Source: Verrucomicrobiota bacterium (GTDB lineage Bacteria > Verrucomicrobiota > Verrucomicrobiia > Limisphaerales > JACRJZ01). Taken from it: 64,000 nt of DNA. The DNA lies in NCBI GenBank assembly GCA_016219875.1, contig JACRJZ010000132.1, positions 33,910 through 97,909 of the forward strand, in the 5' to 3' direction. Below the pieces are notes generated by a model. It ran no database searches and was not told where the DNA came from. It saw only the letters and a program-made list of their open reading frames with translations. Numbering within the stretch: position 1 is the stretch's first letter; the number at the start of each line of letters is the position of its first letter. This document shows, piece by piece, positions 10,301 to 19,032 of this stretch. A program made the position numbers and the translations under genes.

Positions 10301-11346
10301 GCCAAGGCTTTGCGGCCTCGACTACGGCGCAGGACGCGTTGACGCCGGACGTGCAGGCGGGCCGCGTCGTCTGGCAGGACCAGCGCGACGTGGGGCAGGG
10401 CGAGATCTACTTCCGGAACCTGGAGACAGGTGAGCAGCGCCGCATCACCACCAACCAGTTCGGCCAATACCATCCCGCCATTTCCGGCAACTGGATCGCC
10501 TGGACCGACAACCGCAACGGCCAGGTGGACATCTACGGCTTCGACCTCCTCCGCAATACCGAGGTCCGCATCACCAGCGCGCCGGAGAACGAAATGCGGC
10601 CGTACCTCGACGGCCCGTGGCTCGTCTGCCAGGAGGACTCGATGGGGTCGCTCACTGAGAATGTCCGCCTCGTCCACCTGCCCACCCTCCGCGCTGTGCC
10701 GGTCACGCGCACGATCACCCTGAAGGACCGTCCGGCCCTGGCCAGTGGCCGCGCCGTCTGGCTCGACACGCGCACGAACCTCTCCAGCGTGCTGGTCGCG
10801 GACGTGCCGTCGCTGCAAGGCGTCTTCGAGAACCGCAACGCCGTCGCCGTCACCGAGGCGATGGTGGCGTACCAGCAGAACGCCTACGCGCTGCTCACGC
10901 TCTGGCACAACCAGGCCGGCGTGCAGGAGATCACGCGCTACAGTTCCCTGGTTCCGTCCGTCACGAGCGAAACGGCCTACTGGACGAACGGCGCTCCGGC
11001 GGGCGCGAACTTCACGCTTACCGCCGGCGCGTTCCTCTGGATCAAGTTCAGCGACCCGCGCCTGCTCGACCTCGGCTCGAACAACAAGGGCGCGCTTAAC
11101 CTCGCCGCGGGGCCGAGTGTCTTTGGCTACGTCGGCTTCCCGAGTCAGTTCACGGCCTTCAAACTCCTGACCCAGCTCGGCCTGAACAACGCTCGCGGCG
11201 TCCGCATGTTGGACTCCGAATCCGGCCGCTGGGTGGTGGCTGAAGTGCAGGCTGGCCGGCCGGTCGGCATCGACTTCCCGATCCCCAGCGTGGCCGTGCT
11301 CATGCTCGACCTCGCCAATCCCGTCAGCAATTTCAAACCTCTCTGA
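7330..11346 (+). CDS. Secreted multidomain protein with TolB-like beta-propeller
   Basis: The protein has 1,338 residues and a clear signal peptide (basic start, Leu/Ala-rich core, likely cleavage after LQAQ near residue 38). The N-terminal half is beta-sandwich sequence. At about 870-1160 there are repeated blades with the pattern WQDQ..DG..EIY..DL, ending in GEQRRIT or similar. This is the TolB/DPP-type six-bladed propeller signature, here without a peptidase domain. The C-terminal region (about 1200-1338) is another beta-rich domain ending close to the stop. It begins 8 bases after the Hint-domain gene, so the two are probably cotranscribed and act together at the cell surface. Exact function is unknown. 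The blades suggest protein or glycan binding. I see no catalytic motif. Confidence 0.78.
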   Translation: MRYHISLPRPAAARVFSGLKALLCGALLLAAQSASLQAQQQQQGLCARVKIVILQELTLERIGFEATLEVTNNDGEDPITDFFASLTFENPLLSTNGIHDAGPLFFVRAPTFENVNSVSGDGVIGPTKKAVVRWFIIPKISAGGQSPEGIRYLVGCNLGGKMRGVEIPKDVMLAIPAQIFVKPEPQLEITYFQPRDVQGDDPFTAEVESPIPFTLGVLVKNSGYGTAHKLKIDSQQPKIVENRQRLLLIAQLLGARVNDSALNTASLVVNLGDILPGQAKKGAWDMITSLSGEFVEFKASYTHASDLGGEETSVIKSLNAYFIAHEVLNDQPGRDAIKDFLADTDNDENMVPDALYESEGNTLPVNWLLNATVVGSAGPGQSFQVTLAADKQSWGYMRLPDPGQAKLPIASVVRSDGKVLNPNNYWTNIRYEKITNNKQTWLNLFDLVDLANYTYTVTYGQVGNDTTPPVTTLHFVGSVSESGGKFYITPDTQMYFLAEDASPVSMFYSLTNGPFRPALPFFIPTPGEYPLVFYATDTFNNREANKTNIIVVAGSGALDFVNVSLPAQLIFVSGDALSIRPFNAPLTFQVLTNPSQTDARIDIFQGVVAWATLAGVPSSPTRNTAATLTVGGDFVDFYRYRLNGAAWSSERAVATPISLSALGAGSYTVEVLGRSQYGGYMDASNAVAASWVVELAAAPVTITSTPATPSRLRSAVLNIAGSGVTAYRWKFNDTFYRAESNAPSALPVPLTASTQQIVTISVIGKTNGVYQPTNNPTTVRWNFDPMFGFVLPGLANVRAVSLTNIGANSQTFIWDGRGGSGTIQPPGWYTVRLAIMDALGRTNFTSRLVQISELSGAASTVADVSRGPKNPYARGHWAVWQDQSDGNFEIYAQDLAISGAPIVRITDTVLNQENPRTDGRYVVWQGRQTNGNWDVFIKDLTTAAPPRPLFSTPNHDEVNPAIDWPWVVYQKKSVINPSAPWLVLATNLLTGQGFAASTTAQDALTPDVQAGRVVWQDQRDVGQGEIYFRNLETGEQRRITTNQFGQYHPAISGNWIAWTDNRNGQVDIYGFDLLRNTEVRITSAPENEMRPYLDGPWLVCQEDSMGSLTENVRLVHLPTLRAVPVTRTITLKDRPALASGRAVWLDTRTNLSSVLVADVPSLQGVFENRNAVAVTEAMVAYQQNAYALLTLWHNQAGVQEITRYSSLVPSVTSETAYWTNGAPAGANFTLTAGAFLWIKFSDPRLLDLGSNNKGALNLAAGPSVFGYVGFPSQFTAFKLLTQLGLNNARGVRMLDSESGRWVVAEVQAGRPVGIDFPIPSVAVLMLDLANPVSNFKPL

Positions 11347-11404
11347 CCATGAACACCCCGATCCTAAACTCAGTGCCAGAAGTCCCGCCGCGTGAGGGCA
11401 TGCG

Positions 11405-11441
11405 GCCTACAAGCCCCTGTAGGCCGGGTCCCCTGACCCGG
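11405..11441. repeat. Double-hairpin repeat, family A (GTAGGCCGGGTC... type)
   Basis: Two adjacent short hairpins. The first pairs gcctaca with tgtaggc. The second pairs ccgggtc with gacccgg around a ccct loop. The 23-base core at 11419-11441 recurs exactly, in inverted orientation, at 14062-14084. It lies between the propeller gene and the likely start of the rhodanese-like gene, which argues against starting that protein at the upstream ATG (11349). It may act as a transcript-stabilising or attenuating hairpin, which is inference. Confidence 0.75.
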
Positions 11442-11453
11442 CGTCGCGGGCGT

Positions 11454-12269
11454 ATGACGCTCTGCATTGCCCGATGGCTCTGCGGCTCGACGCTGGTCCT
11501 CTGCGCGTCCGCCTTGGCGATCACGCCTGCCGAGGCGCAGCGGAAACTCGACCGCGGAGAGAAACTCACCTTCGTGGACGTGCGCTCGACTGTGCTGTTC
11601 AAGCAGGGCCACGTCCCCGGCGCGATCAACGTTCCCGCCGCGCTCGTGCCCCACAAGCAGCTTCCCCCGCTGGGCAACGTGGTCGTCTATGACGACGGCC
11701 TGGGCCGCGACGGCGCCGTCGCCGCCGCGGCGGCCCTGAACAAGAAGCCCGGCATCACGGCCGAAGTGCTCGACGGAGGTTTCGCCGCGTGGGAGGCCGC
11801 GAAAGCTGCCACCACGAAAACCGGCGGCATGAAGCCGGAGGAAATGCCGCTCATCACTTACGACCATCTCCAGGCGACCCAGAGCGACGACGTGGTGCTG
11901 GTCGATCTGCGCGCAGCCGGCTCCAGCGCGAAGTCCGCCCAGGCCGATGCCGCGCCGCTCACGGACCTTCAGGCGGAGTTTCCCAAGGCGCGCGGTGTGT
12001 GCCAATCGCCCTTCGAAGTGCCTGCTTCCAAGAACCTGGCCAAGTCCGGTTCCACGCCGACCCCGCCGCTGCTCGTCTTGATCGACCGCGGTGACGGCGC
12101 AGCGCAGGCGATGGCCCGCACGCTCAAAGCCAACGGCGTCACTCGCTTCGTCATCCTCGCCGGCGGCGAGGAAATCATCACGCGCAAAGGCCAGCCCGGT
12201 CTCCAGCGTGCTGGTTCCACCATCATTCTGAAGAAGCCCTCCGTGCCCGTGGCCAACCCCAACCAATGA
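11454..12269 (+). CDS. Exported rhodanese-like domain protein
   Basis: From the ATG at 11454 the protein has 271 residues and a good signal peptide (WLCGSTLVLCASALA, cleavage near AEA). The earlier ATG at 11349 would add 35 residues encoded by a palindromic repeat and is unlikely. The mature part opens with a rhodanese-type fold: FVDVRSTVLFKQGHVPGAIN, the usual DVR...GHIPGA pattern, then GFAAWEAA. A second, more diverged rhodanese-like half follows (VVLVDLRAAGSS). Neither half shows an obvious active-site Cys loop; Cys in AKGVCQ-like context is the only Cys nearby. It may therefore be a catalytically inactive binding module. The stop overlaps the next start (ATGA), implying translational coupling. 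Sulfurtransferase activity is not supported by visible residues. Confidence 0.75.
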   Translation: MTLCIARWLCGSTLVLCASALAITPAEAQRKLDRGEKLTFVDVRSTVLFKQGHVPGAINVPAALVPHKQLPPLGNVVVYDDGLGRDGAVAAAAALNKKPGITAEVLDGGFAAWEAAKAATTKTGGMKPEEMPLITYDHLQATQSDDVVLVDLRAAGSSAKSAQADAAPLTDLQAEFPKARGVCQSPFEVPASKNLAKSGSTPTPPLLVLIDRGDGAAQAMARTLKANGVTRFVILAGGEEIITRKGQPGLQRAGSTIILKKPSVPVANPNQ

Positions 12270-13924
12270 CCGTTATGTTTGCGAAGCCCTCGAAACTGAT
12301 CTTCCGGCGCCGCCCGCGCGTCGCCGCCACCGCCGCGTTGTCCGTCCTGCTGCTCTGGGGCGCGGCCCGTCCCGCCGGTGCTGCCGCCATCACCAACGTC
12401 ACCGTCGTCAACGTCACACCCTCCAGCTTCAGCGTGATCTGGCGTGCGGTGGACTCACTGCCCTCCATCGCCGTGTTCGCCGATGCCGGCGGCGTCACCA
12501 ACCTCGCGGGGCGGGTGGGCGTCGAGGTTTTCCCACACAACACCGGGAACCCCGATCTCACCGCCGGCTACGAGCGCCGCCAAGGCCAGATCGCCTTGCG
12601 GCAGAAGACGCGCACGCTGGGCTTCGCGATGGTGCGGGTCACCGGCTGCCGGCCGAACACGACTTACTACTATCGGCTGACCTCCACGACCTCCGGCGGT
12701 TCGGCGGCCAACTATCCGCTCTCCGGCCCGCTGCCCAGCGTGACAACCGAGCGGGAGAACACGTTCGTCGTGAGCGCGCAGCAACTCATCATTGATGTGC
12801 CGGGCGTGGACGTCGAAGGCCGCGTCGTGACTCTGACGCACCCCAACGCCTCGCACTCGCTCGCGGCCGTCGTCGGTGACGGCGTGGGCACGAACCAGGT
12901 CTTCTTCAACCTGAACGACCTGTTCGCGCTGGTGAGTGGCGGCAACTTCACGCCCATCGGGCCGCAGGACTTCGCCGTCAACGTCTGGGGGCCGAACCAG
13001 GCGGACGCTGCGCAGCAGTTCTCGCTCGTCTTCAACAACAGCTTCACCGTCGCGCAGCCGACGGTCGCTTCCATGGGCACCGAGTTTGTCGCCTTCACCA
13101 TCGGCTCCACGATTGTGCGCGCGGGCCAGACCAGCAGTGTGCCGATCACTTACAGTTCCAGCGCGGGCATCGTCGATCTCACGATCAACCTCGACATGCC
13201 GGCGGGGCACCTGACCAACCTGGCGCTCACCGCCCTGTCGCCGGAAGTCGATCCGGCCACCGCCACCGTGACTGCGCTCGGCGGAAACAGCTTCCGCTTC
13301 CATCTGGCCGCGCGGGCGGGCCAGTTCATGCTGGGGTCGAAGACGATTGCGCAGTTCGCTTTCCGCGCCGTCTCCAACCAGCCTTCCGCCTTTGTGCCCA
13401 TGACGCTGCGGACCATCACGGCCACGAAGTCCGGCGGGGCGGCGTTGAACAATCTCTACGCCAATGCGGGGCGCATTGTCGTCGTGGCCAACGAGCCGTT
13501 GCTTGAAGCCGAACTCGCCGACGGCGGCAACCGGCGGATGACCCTCTACGGCAAACCGTGGATGAGCTACGCCATCGAACGCTCAAGCGACCTCGGCAAC
13601 CCGAACGGCTGGACCCACGTGCGGCACTTCCCGCTCACGAGCATGATGGTGGTCGTGGATCACGTGGCGCCCAACGACCGCACCGGCTTCTATCGCGCGG
13701 TCGAGTTCCAGCCGGACCCGCCGGTGATCGATCCACCCGATCCTTCGCGCTCGGCCCTGGTTTATGGCCGGACGAACCTGCAATACACGCTCGTGTCGTC
13801 CCCGACCCTCTCCGGCGTGCTGACGTGGACGCCGGTGCTGAACTACACCCTGACGAACTCCTTCCGTTACCTCACGCTACCCGCGCCGACGAACACGCTC
13901 TTCTACCGCGTGCAGAGGAACTGA
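12266..13924 (+). CDS. Exported Fn3/cohesin-like protein
   Basis: 552 residues. The start ATG overlaps the previous stop by four bases; an alternative start is the Met at codon 4. A twin-Arg-rich basic n-region (FRRRPR) and a hydrophobic core ending in AGAAA form the signal peptide. Residues about 40-145 form an Fn3-like domain, with the usual GCRPNTTYYYRLTS. Residues about 270-390 resemble a cohesin-like sandwich (VPITYSSSAGIVDLTINLDM). The C-terminal end (ANTLFYRVQRN preceded by an S-L-...-W pattern) is a module that also ends the two giant proteins at 48.3-52.7 kb and 53.3-61.8 kb. Last gene of the four-gene run. Its role is probably cell-surface scaffolding or polymer binding, by inference. 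Confidence 0.75.
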   Translation: MTVMFAKPSKLIFRRRPRVAATAALSVLLLWGAARPAGAAAITNVTVVNVTPSSFSVIWRAVDSLPSIAVFADAGGVTNLAGRVGVEVFPHNTGNPDLTAGYERRQGQIALRQKTRTLGFAMVRVTGCRPNTTYYYRLTSTTSGGSAANYPLSGPLPSVTTERENTFVVSAQQLIIDVPGVDVEGRVVTLTHPNASHSLAAVVGDGVGTNQVFFNLNDLFALVSGGNFTPIGPQDFAVNVWGPNQADAAQQFSLVFNNSFTVAQPTVASMGTEFVAFTIGSTIVRAGQTSSVPITYSSSAGIVDLTINLDMPAGHLTNLALTALSPEVDPATATVTALGGNSFRFHLAARAGQFMLGSKTIAQFAFRAVSNQPSAFVPMTLRTITATKSGGAALNNLYANAGRIVVVANEPLLEAELADGGNRRMTLYGKPWMSYAIERSSDLGNPNGWTHVRHFPLTSMMVVVDHVAPNDRTGFYRAVEFQPDPPVIDPPDPSRSALVYGRTNLQYTLVSSPTLSGVLTWTPVLNYTLTNSFRYLTLPAPTNTLFYRVQRN

Positions 13925-13951
13925 CCGCCGGTCGGGTTGTCTCTTTACCCC

Positions 13952-14123
13952 GTAGTGGCGGGCCTCCGGCCTGCCGTAGAGCCGCGGCTTCCAGCCCCAG
14001 AGATCCTGACCTGTTCGCACGGTTCTATGGAGAAGCAGGAAACGAGCTGAGTCGAAGCTCGCCGGGTCAGGGGACCCGGCCTACCGAGAAGGCGTGCCTT
14101 GTAGGCCCGGTGCCCTCACCGGG
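13952..14123. repeat. Cluster of intergenic inverted repeats (families A and B)
   Basis: The spacer of about 320 bases before the rhamnosidase holds no gene but several palindromic units. A GTAG-headed hairpin (ggcgggcctccggcctgcc) lies at 13957-13978. The exact reverse complement of the 23-base core of the 11419 element lies at 14062-14084. A related GTAGGCCCGGTGCCC...CACCGGG hairpin lies at 14101-14123. The last two face each other head to head. The reading frame that runs through this cluster into the rhamnosidase is an artefact of the repeats. Confidence 0.7.
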
Positions 14124-14243
14124 CGGCCCAGGCCAATTCCACGGCTCAGGAGTTCTGAGCCCAACGAAAGCGGCAGTGAAGCGTTGCGCGTTGGTCCTCA
14201 AATCCATTGCCCGAACGGCCTTGAAGTCGCTACCTTCACGGCC

Positions 14244-17200
14244 ATGAAATCCATTCCACATGCGGTTTTCGGTTCGATTCAAACAGCGGCGTTGGCGATG
14301 CGCCTGGGCCTCGTGGCGCTGGTACTGGGGGTAAGTGCGATGGCGTCGGCCGCCGCGTCCTTGCGCCCCGTCGATCTGCGCTGTGAATCGCTTGTCGATC
14401 CGCTGGGCCTCGACGCGCTTCAGCCCCGGTTGAGTTGGGTGTTGGAAGCCGGCTCCACCAAGGCGCGCGGGTTGAGTCAGACGGCGTATCAGGTTCTCGT
14501 GGCCAGCCACCCGAAGTTCCTGGCACCGGGCCGGGCCGACTTGTGGGACACGGGCCGGGTTTCCTCCGATCAATCCATCCATCTGCGCTACGGCGGCAAG
14601 GCCCTCTCGTCGCACGGCGAGTGTTTCTGGAAGGTCCGCGTGTGGGACCAGGACGGCCAAGCCTCGTCATGGAGCAAGCCTGCCAAGTGGACGATGGGCT
14701 TGCTCGCGCCGACGGACTGGAAGGCCCAGTGGATCGGCAAGGACGAGGAAGACAAGCGCCCCAAGTTCACCGGCGCGGACTGGATTTGGTTTCCGGAGGG
14801 CGAGCCGGCCAAAGCCGCGCCCATCGGCACGCGCTATTTTCGCCGCGCCTTCGAGCTGCCGGCAGATCGGGTCATCAAGTCCGGCACGTTGCTGCTGAGC
14901 GGCGACAACGAGTTCGCCTGCACCGTCAACGGCCAGCGCGCGGGGGCGGGCAACAATTTCAAGTCGCTCACGGTGATGAACGTCACGAGCAGCCTGAAGC
15001 CGGGCCGCAACTGGATCGCGGCTTGGGTGAAAAACGCCGGTCCCAGCCCGAACCCGGCCGGCTTGGTCGGCATGTTGCGGGTCGAGTTCGAAACGGGCGC
15101 GCCGCTCACGGTGCCGACTGATGGAGCGTGGAAGTCGTTCGACAAGGATTTGCCGCGCTGGACGCAGCCCGATTTCGACGACAGCGCGTGGACGGCGGCC
15201 CGCGTGCTTGGCCCTGTCGGCATGGCGCCGTGGAATGAAGTGAGCCAGCCCGAAGACCGGCGGCTGCCGGCGCGTTATTTGCGGAAGGAATTCACGATCG
15301 GGAAGAAGGTCCGCCGCGCCACGGCGTACGTTTGCGGCCTTGGCCTGTCGGAGTTGTTCATTAACGGCCGCAAAGCCGGCGATCACGTTCTGTCGCCGGC
15401 GTTGAGCGAGTATCCCAAGCGGTCCTTCTACGTGACGCATGACGTGACGGCGCTGGTGCAGCGCGGGCCGAACGCGCTCGGCGTGGCGCTGGGCAACGGC
15501 CGCTATTTCGCGCCGCGGCGGCAGGAGCCGACCTTCACGCAGACCTACGGCTTTCCGAAGCTGCTGCTCCAACTGCGTCTGGAGTTCACCGATGGCACCG
15601 CCAGCGAGATCGTCAGCGACGACACGTGGAAGCTCACTACCGCCGGCCCCATCCGCGCCAACAACGAATACGACGGCGAAGAGTACGATGCTCGCCAGGA
15701 ACTGACCGGCTGGGCCGCCGCGGGCTTTGACGATTCCCAGTGGCAGAAGCCGCAGCTCGTCAGCGCCGCCAGCCCCAAGCTCTCCGCGCAAATGCAGGAG
15801 CCGATTCGCGTGACGGAAGCAATCCGCCCGGTGGCGATGAACGAAGTCCGCCCCGGGGTCTTCATCTACGACCTGGGCCAAAACCTGGTGGGCTGGTGCC
15901 GGCTGCGCGTCCGCGGCCCGCGCGGCACGGCGGTGCAGATGCGCTTTGCCGAGACGCTCAAGCCCGACGGCACGCTCTACCTGGACAACATCCGCGGCGC
16001 GAAAGTCACCGACATCTACACGTTGAAGGGCAGGGGAACGGAGGTCTGGGAACCGGCCTTCGCCTATCACGGATTCCGTTACGTCGAACTCACGGGCTTC
16101 CCCGGACGGCCCACGCTGACCACGCTCGAAGGCCGGGTGGTGAACGACGATCTCGAGAGTGGCGGCGAATTCACCTGCTCGCAGCCGACGATCAACCAGG
16201 TTTACCGCTGCGTCCGCTGGGGCGTGCGCGGCAACTACCGCAGCCTCCCCACGGATTGTCCGCAGCGCGACGAACGCCAGGGCTGGCTGGGCGACCGCTC
16301 CGGGGAATCCCGAGGCGAGACGTATCTGTTCCGCAACGGCCGGCTCTACGCGAAGTGGGTCCAGGACATGGCCGACGCCCAGCGCGACAACGGCAGCGTC
16401 TCCGACGTGTGCCCGGCCTACTGGCCGCTGTTCAACGACAGCGCAACGTGGCCCAGCAGCCTGGTCGTCATCCCGGGCGCGCTGCTCGACCAGTTGGGCG
16501 ACACCGAAACCATCGCGCGCACCTACCCGGCGATGGTGAAGTGGATCGAACATCTCAGCGGCTTCATCACCAACGGCATTCTGCCGCGTGACACGTATGG
16601 CGATTGGTGCGTGCCGCCGGAAGACCCGAAGCTCATTCACTCGAAGGATCCCGCGCGCAAGACCGCCGGCCCGATCCTCGGCACGACGTATTTCCACCAT
16701 TGCCTGAAGCTGATGGCCCGTTACGCCACGCTGCTCGACAAGCCGGACGACGCGCGGCGGTTCGCGGCGCTCGCTGAGAAGCTCAAGGCCGGGCTAAACG
16801 AGAAGTATCTCAACGAGGAACTCGGCCGCTACGACAACGGCGCGCAGACCACCAGCGTCCTGCCGCTGGCGTTCGACATGGTCCCTGCCGACCAGCGCCT
16901 GCGCGTGTTCGATCAACTCGTGAACAAGATCACTGGCGAAACCAAGGGGCACATCGGCACCGGCTTGGTCGGCGGCCAGTGGCTCAATCGTGTGTTGACC
17001 GACAACGGTCGCCCGGATTTGAGCTACACCTTCGCAACCAACCGCACGTATCCAAGTTGGGGCTACATGGTCGAGAAGGGCGCGACCACGGTGTGGGAGT
17101 TGTGGAACGGCGACACCGCTGACCCGGCCATGAACTCCGGCAACCACGTCATGCTCGTGGGCGACTTGGTGATCTGGCTCAACGAGTGCGTGGCCGGCCT

Positions 17201-17528
17201 CCGTCCCGATCCGGCGAAACCCGGCTTCAAGCACATCATGATGCGGCCCACGCCGGTGGGCGATCTCCAGTTTGTGAAAGCCACGCATCGTTCGTCCTAC
17301 GGCCTCATTGCCAGCGAATGGCGGCGCGACGCCGGGGCGTTCCGCTGGAACGTCACGGTCCCACCGAACACGAGCGCGACGCTTTTCGTGCCGGCTAAAA
17401 GCATGGAGGCGGTGACCGAAGGCGGCCAGCCCATCAGCCTGGAGCGGGGCGTGAAGTTCTTGCGCATGGAGGGCGACCGTGCGGTGCTGGCGGTGCAGTC
17501 GGGCAATTACGTGTTCGCCGTGAGGTGA
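14244..17528 (+). CDS. Alpha-L-rhamnosidase, GH78, exported
   Basis: 1,094 residues from the ATG at 14244. The preceding in-frame codons run through palindromic repeats. An N-terminal hydrophobic segment (LGLVALVLGVSAMASA) is a signal peptide. The order is typical of Bacteroidetes/Verrucomicrobia GH78: an N-terminal Ig-like domain (LRPVDLRCE...LSWVLE), beta-sandwich domains with YFRRAFELP and YLRKEFTIG, then an (alpha/alpha)6 barrel. The barrel carries the diagnostic DCPQRDERQGWLGD; its DER starts at about residue 676. Later come ATTVWELWNGD and NHVMLVGD, and finally a C-terminal beta domain. The enzyme hydrolyses terminal alpha-L-rhamnose from plant or algal polysaccharides such as pectin or ulvan. 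Location is periplasmic or outer surface. It stands alone; the next gene is about 200 bases away beyond a large inverted repeat. Confidence 0.92.
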   Translation: MKSIPHAVFGSIQTAALAMRLGLVALVLGVSAMASAAASLRPVDLRCESLVDPLGLDALQPRLSWVLEAGSTKARGLSQTAYQVLVASHPKFLAPGRADLWDTGRVSSDQSIHLRYGGKALSSHGECFWKVRVWDQDGQASSWSKPAKWTMGLLAPTDWKAQWIGKDEEDKRPKFTGADWIWFPEGEPAKAAPIGTRYFRRAFELPADRVIKSGTLLLSGDNEFACTVNGQRAGAGNNFKSLTVMNVTSSLKPGRNWIAAWVKNAGPSPNPAGLVGMLRVEFETGAPLTVPTDGAWKSFDKDLPRWTQPDFDDSAWTAARVLGPVGMAPWNEVSQPEDRRLPARYLRKEFTIGKKVRRATAYVCGLGLSELFINGRKAGDHVLSPALSEYPKRSFYVTHDVTALVQRGPNALGVALGNGRYFAPRRQEPTFTQTYGFPKLLLQLRLEFTDGTASEIVSDDTWKLTTAGPIRANNEYDGEEYDARQELTGWAAAGFDDSQWQKPQLVSAASPKLSAQMQEPIRVTEAIRPVAMNEVRPGVFIYDLGQNLVGWCRLRVRGPRGTAVQMRFAETLKPDGTLYLDNIRGAKVTDIYTLKGRGTEVWEPAFAYHGFRYVELTGFPGRPTLTTLEGRVVNDDLESGGEFTCSQPTINQVYRCVRWGVRGNYRSLPTDCPQRDERQGWLGDRSGESRGETYLFRNGRLYAKWVQDMADAQRDNGSVSDVCPAYWPLFNDSATWPSSLVVIPGALLDQLGDTETIARTYPAMVKWIEHLSGFITNGILPRDTYGDWCVPPEDPKLIHSKDPARKTAGPILGTTYFHHCLKLMARYATLLDKPDDARRFAALAEKLKAGLNEKYLNEELGRYDNGAQTTSVLPLAFDMVPADQRLRVFDQLVNKITGETKGHIGTGLVGGQWLNRVLTDNGRPDLSYTFATNRTYPSWGYMVEKGATTVWELWNGDTADPAMNSGNHVMLVGDLVIWLNECVAGLRPDPAKPGFKHIMMRPTPVGDLQFVKATHRSSYGLIASEWRRDAGAFRWNVTVPPNTSATLFVPAKSMEAVTEGGQPISLERGVKFLRMEGDRAVLAVQSGNYVFAVR

Positions 17529-17551
17529 TGTCTCGGGTCTTGCGGGGCTTG

Positions 17552-17625
17552 CTGGTGGGGCGAGCGTACCCGCGAGCCGAAGCCGACAGCAGCGCCACGG
17601 CTTGCGGGTACGCTCGCCCCACCAG
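17552..17625. repeat. Long inverted repeat, family C, copy 1
   Basis: Arms at 17552-17579 and 17598-17625 pair almost perfectly (one mismatch) around an 18-base loop. The core GTGGGGCGAGCGTACCCGCG is shared with the element at 23664-23737. It lies right after the rhamnosidase stop, so it could act as a transcript 3' end structure. No U-tract follows, so a classical intrinsic terminator is not shown. Confidence 0.85.
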
Positions 17626-17733
17626 GTTGGTTTTCCCGCGCAGGTGATGCCTTTGTGCTCATCGCTGGGCGGTCACGTCGGCGCGCCAATCGGCGCTTGT
17701 GCCTGTCGGAGCGGGCTGGTTACATCGCCCGTC

Positions 17734-19026
17734 ATGCGTATGCGCACACTGCTTTCGACACTCCTGGGTCTGACGGTCGCTTCATTCACTCTTCACGCGG
17801 ACAACTGGCCGTGTTTCCGCGGCCCCACGCGGCAAGGCCAGTCCAGCGAGACGGGCCTGCCGCTGCACTGGAGCGCGACCTCCAACGTGCTGTGGAGGAC
17901 GGCGATTCCCGGCGAAGCGTGGTCTTCCCCGATCGTGTGGGGCGATCGCGTGTTCGTCACGACGGCGACCGACAACGGCTTTTCGCTGTGCCTGCTTTGC
18001 CTCGACCGCAAGTCGGGCCAAGTGGTTTGGAACCGCGAGGTCTTTCAGCAGAAGCCCAGCCGCAAAGAGGGCAAGAACTCCTACGCCACTCCCACGCCGA
18101 TCTGCGATGGCCAGCACGTTTATGTGGTCTTCGGCGACGGCAGCTTCGCGGCCCTCACGCTGGACGGCGTGGTGGCCTGGAGCAACCGGGAGGTGAAGTT
18201 CTACAGCCGGCACGGCCTCGGCGCGTCGCCGATCCTGCACGGGGACCTGCTCATCATGCCCATCGATTGGAGCACGCCGGTGGACGCGCCGGGCATTTAC
18301 CCCAAAGTGAGCGACGAGGAACGTACTGGCTGGCAATTGCCGTGGGACAAGTCGTTCGTCCGCGCGCTGGACAAGCGCACCGGCAAGGAAGTGTGGCGTG
18401 GCCCGCGCGGGATGTCGCGCATCGCCCACGTCACGCCCAACGTCTGGACTGGCGCCGACGGCCGCGCCGAGATCATCAGCGGGGCAGGGGACGTGATCCA
18501 GGGCTTCGACCCCAAGACGGGCGAGCGGCTCTGGACCGTGCGGAGCCGCGGTGAAGGAGTGGTGCCGTCGATGGTGCTCGGGGAAGGACTGGCCTTCACC
18601 GTCTCCGGTTTCGAAGCGACGACGATCCGCGCCGTTCGCCCCGGCGGCAAGGGCGACGTGACCGCGTCGCAATTGGTCTGGGAGCAGAAGAAGGGCGCAC
18701 CCACGCTGGCTTCGTTGGTCTATGCCAAGCCGCATCTCTTCGCGGTGACGGATGGAGGCATCGTCACTTGCCTCAAGGCGGCCAGCGGCGACATCGTGTG
18801 GCAAGAACGGCTGGGGAGCAGCGGCTTCTCCGCGTCGCCCGTCGTCGCCGATGGACGCCTCTACATCCTCAGCGAGAACGCCGAGACGTTCGTGGTCCCG
18901 GCGGACGGCGAGTTCAAAGTGCTGGCGAGAAATCCGCTGGGCGAGAAATGCCAGGCTTCGATGGCGGTGTCCCAGAAACAGCTCTTCATCCGCACAGCGA
19001 AGTCGCTGTTCTGCATCGCCGAGTAA
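17734..19026 (+). CDS. Exported PQQ-type beta-propeller repeat protein
   Basis: 430 residues from the ATG at 17734; codons upstream run through a spacer and an inverted repeat. The signal peptide is MRMRTLLSTLLGLTVASF followed by TLHA and the mature start DNWPCFRGP. The opening W-FRGP-QG pattern and repeated blades (GKVVW-like: KSGQVVWNRE, KRTGKEVWRG, KTGERLWTVR, ASGDIVWQER) mark the BamB/PQQ-like eight-bladed propeller proteins common in Verrucomicrobia and Planctomycetes. These usually have no proven PQQ cofactor. Conserved AWSSPIVWGDRVFVTT is visible. Six bases separate it from the DUF4175 gene, so the two are probably cotranscribed. Function unknown; probably a periplasmic scaffold. Confidence 0.85.
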   Translation: MRMRTLLSTLLGLTVASFTLHADNWPCFRGPTRQGQSSETGLPLHWSATSNVLWRTAIPGEAWSSPIVWGDRVFVTTATDNGFSLCLLCLDRKSGQVVWNREVFQQKPSRKEGKNSYATPTPICDGQHVYVVFGDGSFAALTLDGVVAWSNREVKFYSRHGLGASPILHGDLLIMPIDWSTPVDAPGIYPKVSDEERTGWQLPWDKSFVRALDKRTGKEVWRGPRGMSRIAHVTPNVWTGADGRAEIISGAGDVIQGFDPKTGERLWTVRSRGEGVVPSMVLGEGLAFTVSGFEATTIRAVRPGGKGDVTASQLVWEQKKGAPTLASLVYAKPHLFAVTDGGIVTCLKAASGDIVWQERLGSSGFSASPVVADGRLYILSENAETFVVPADGEFKVLARNPLGEKCQASMAVSQKQLFIRTAKSLFCIAE

Positions 19027-19032
19027 GCTCTC

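Noticed and set aside
14094..14243. N-terminal extension of the rhamnosidase to an earlier ATG
   Set aside because: The 50 extra codons run through palindromic repeats; the ATG at 14244 gives a proper signal peptide.
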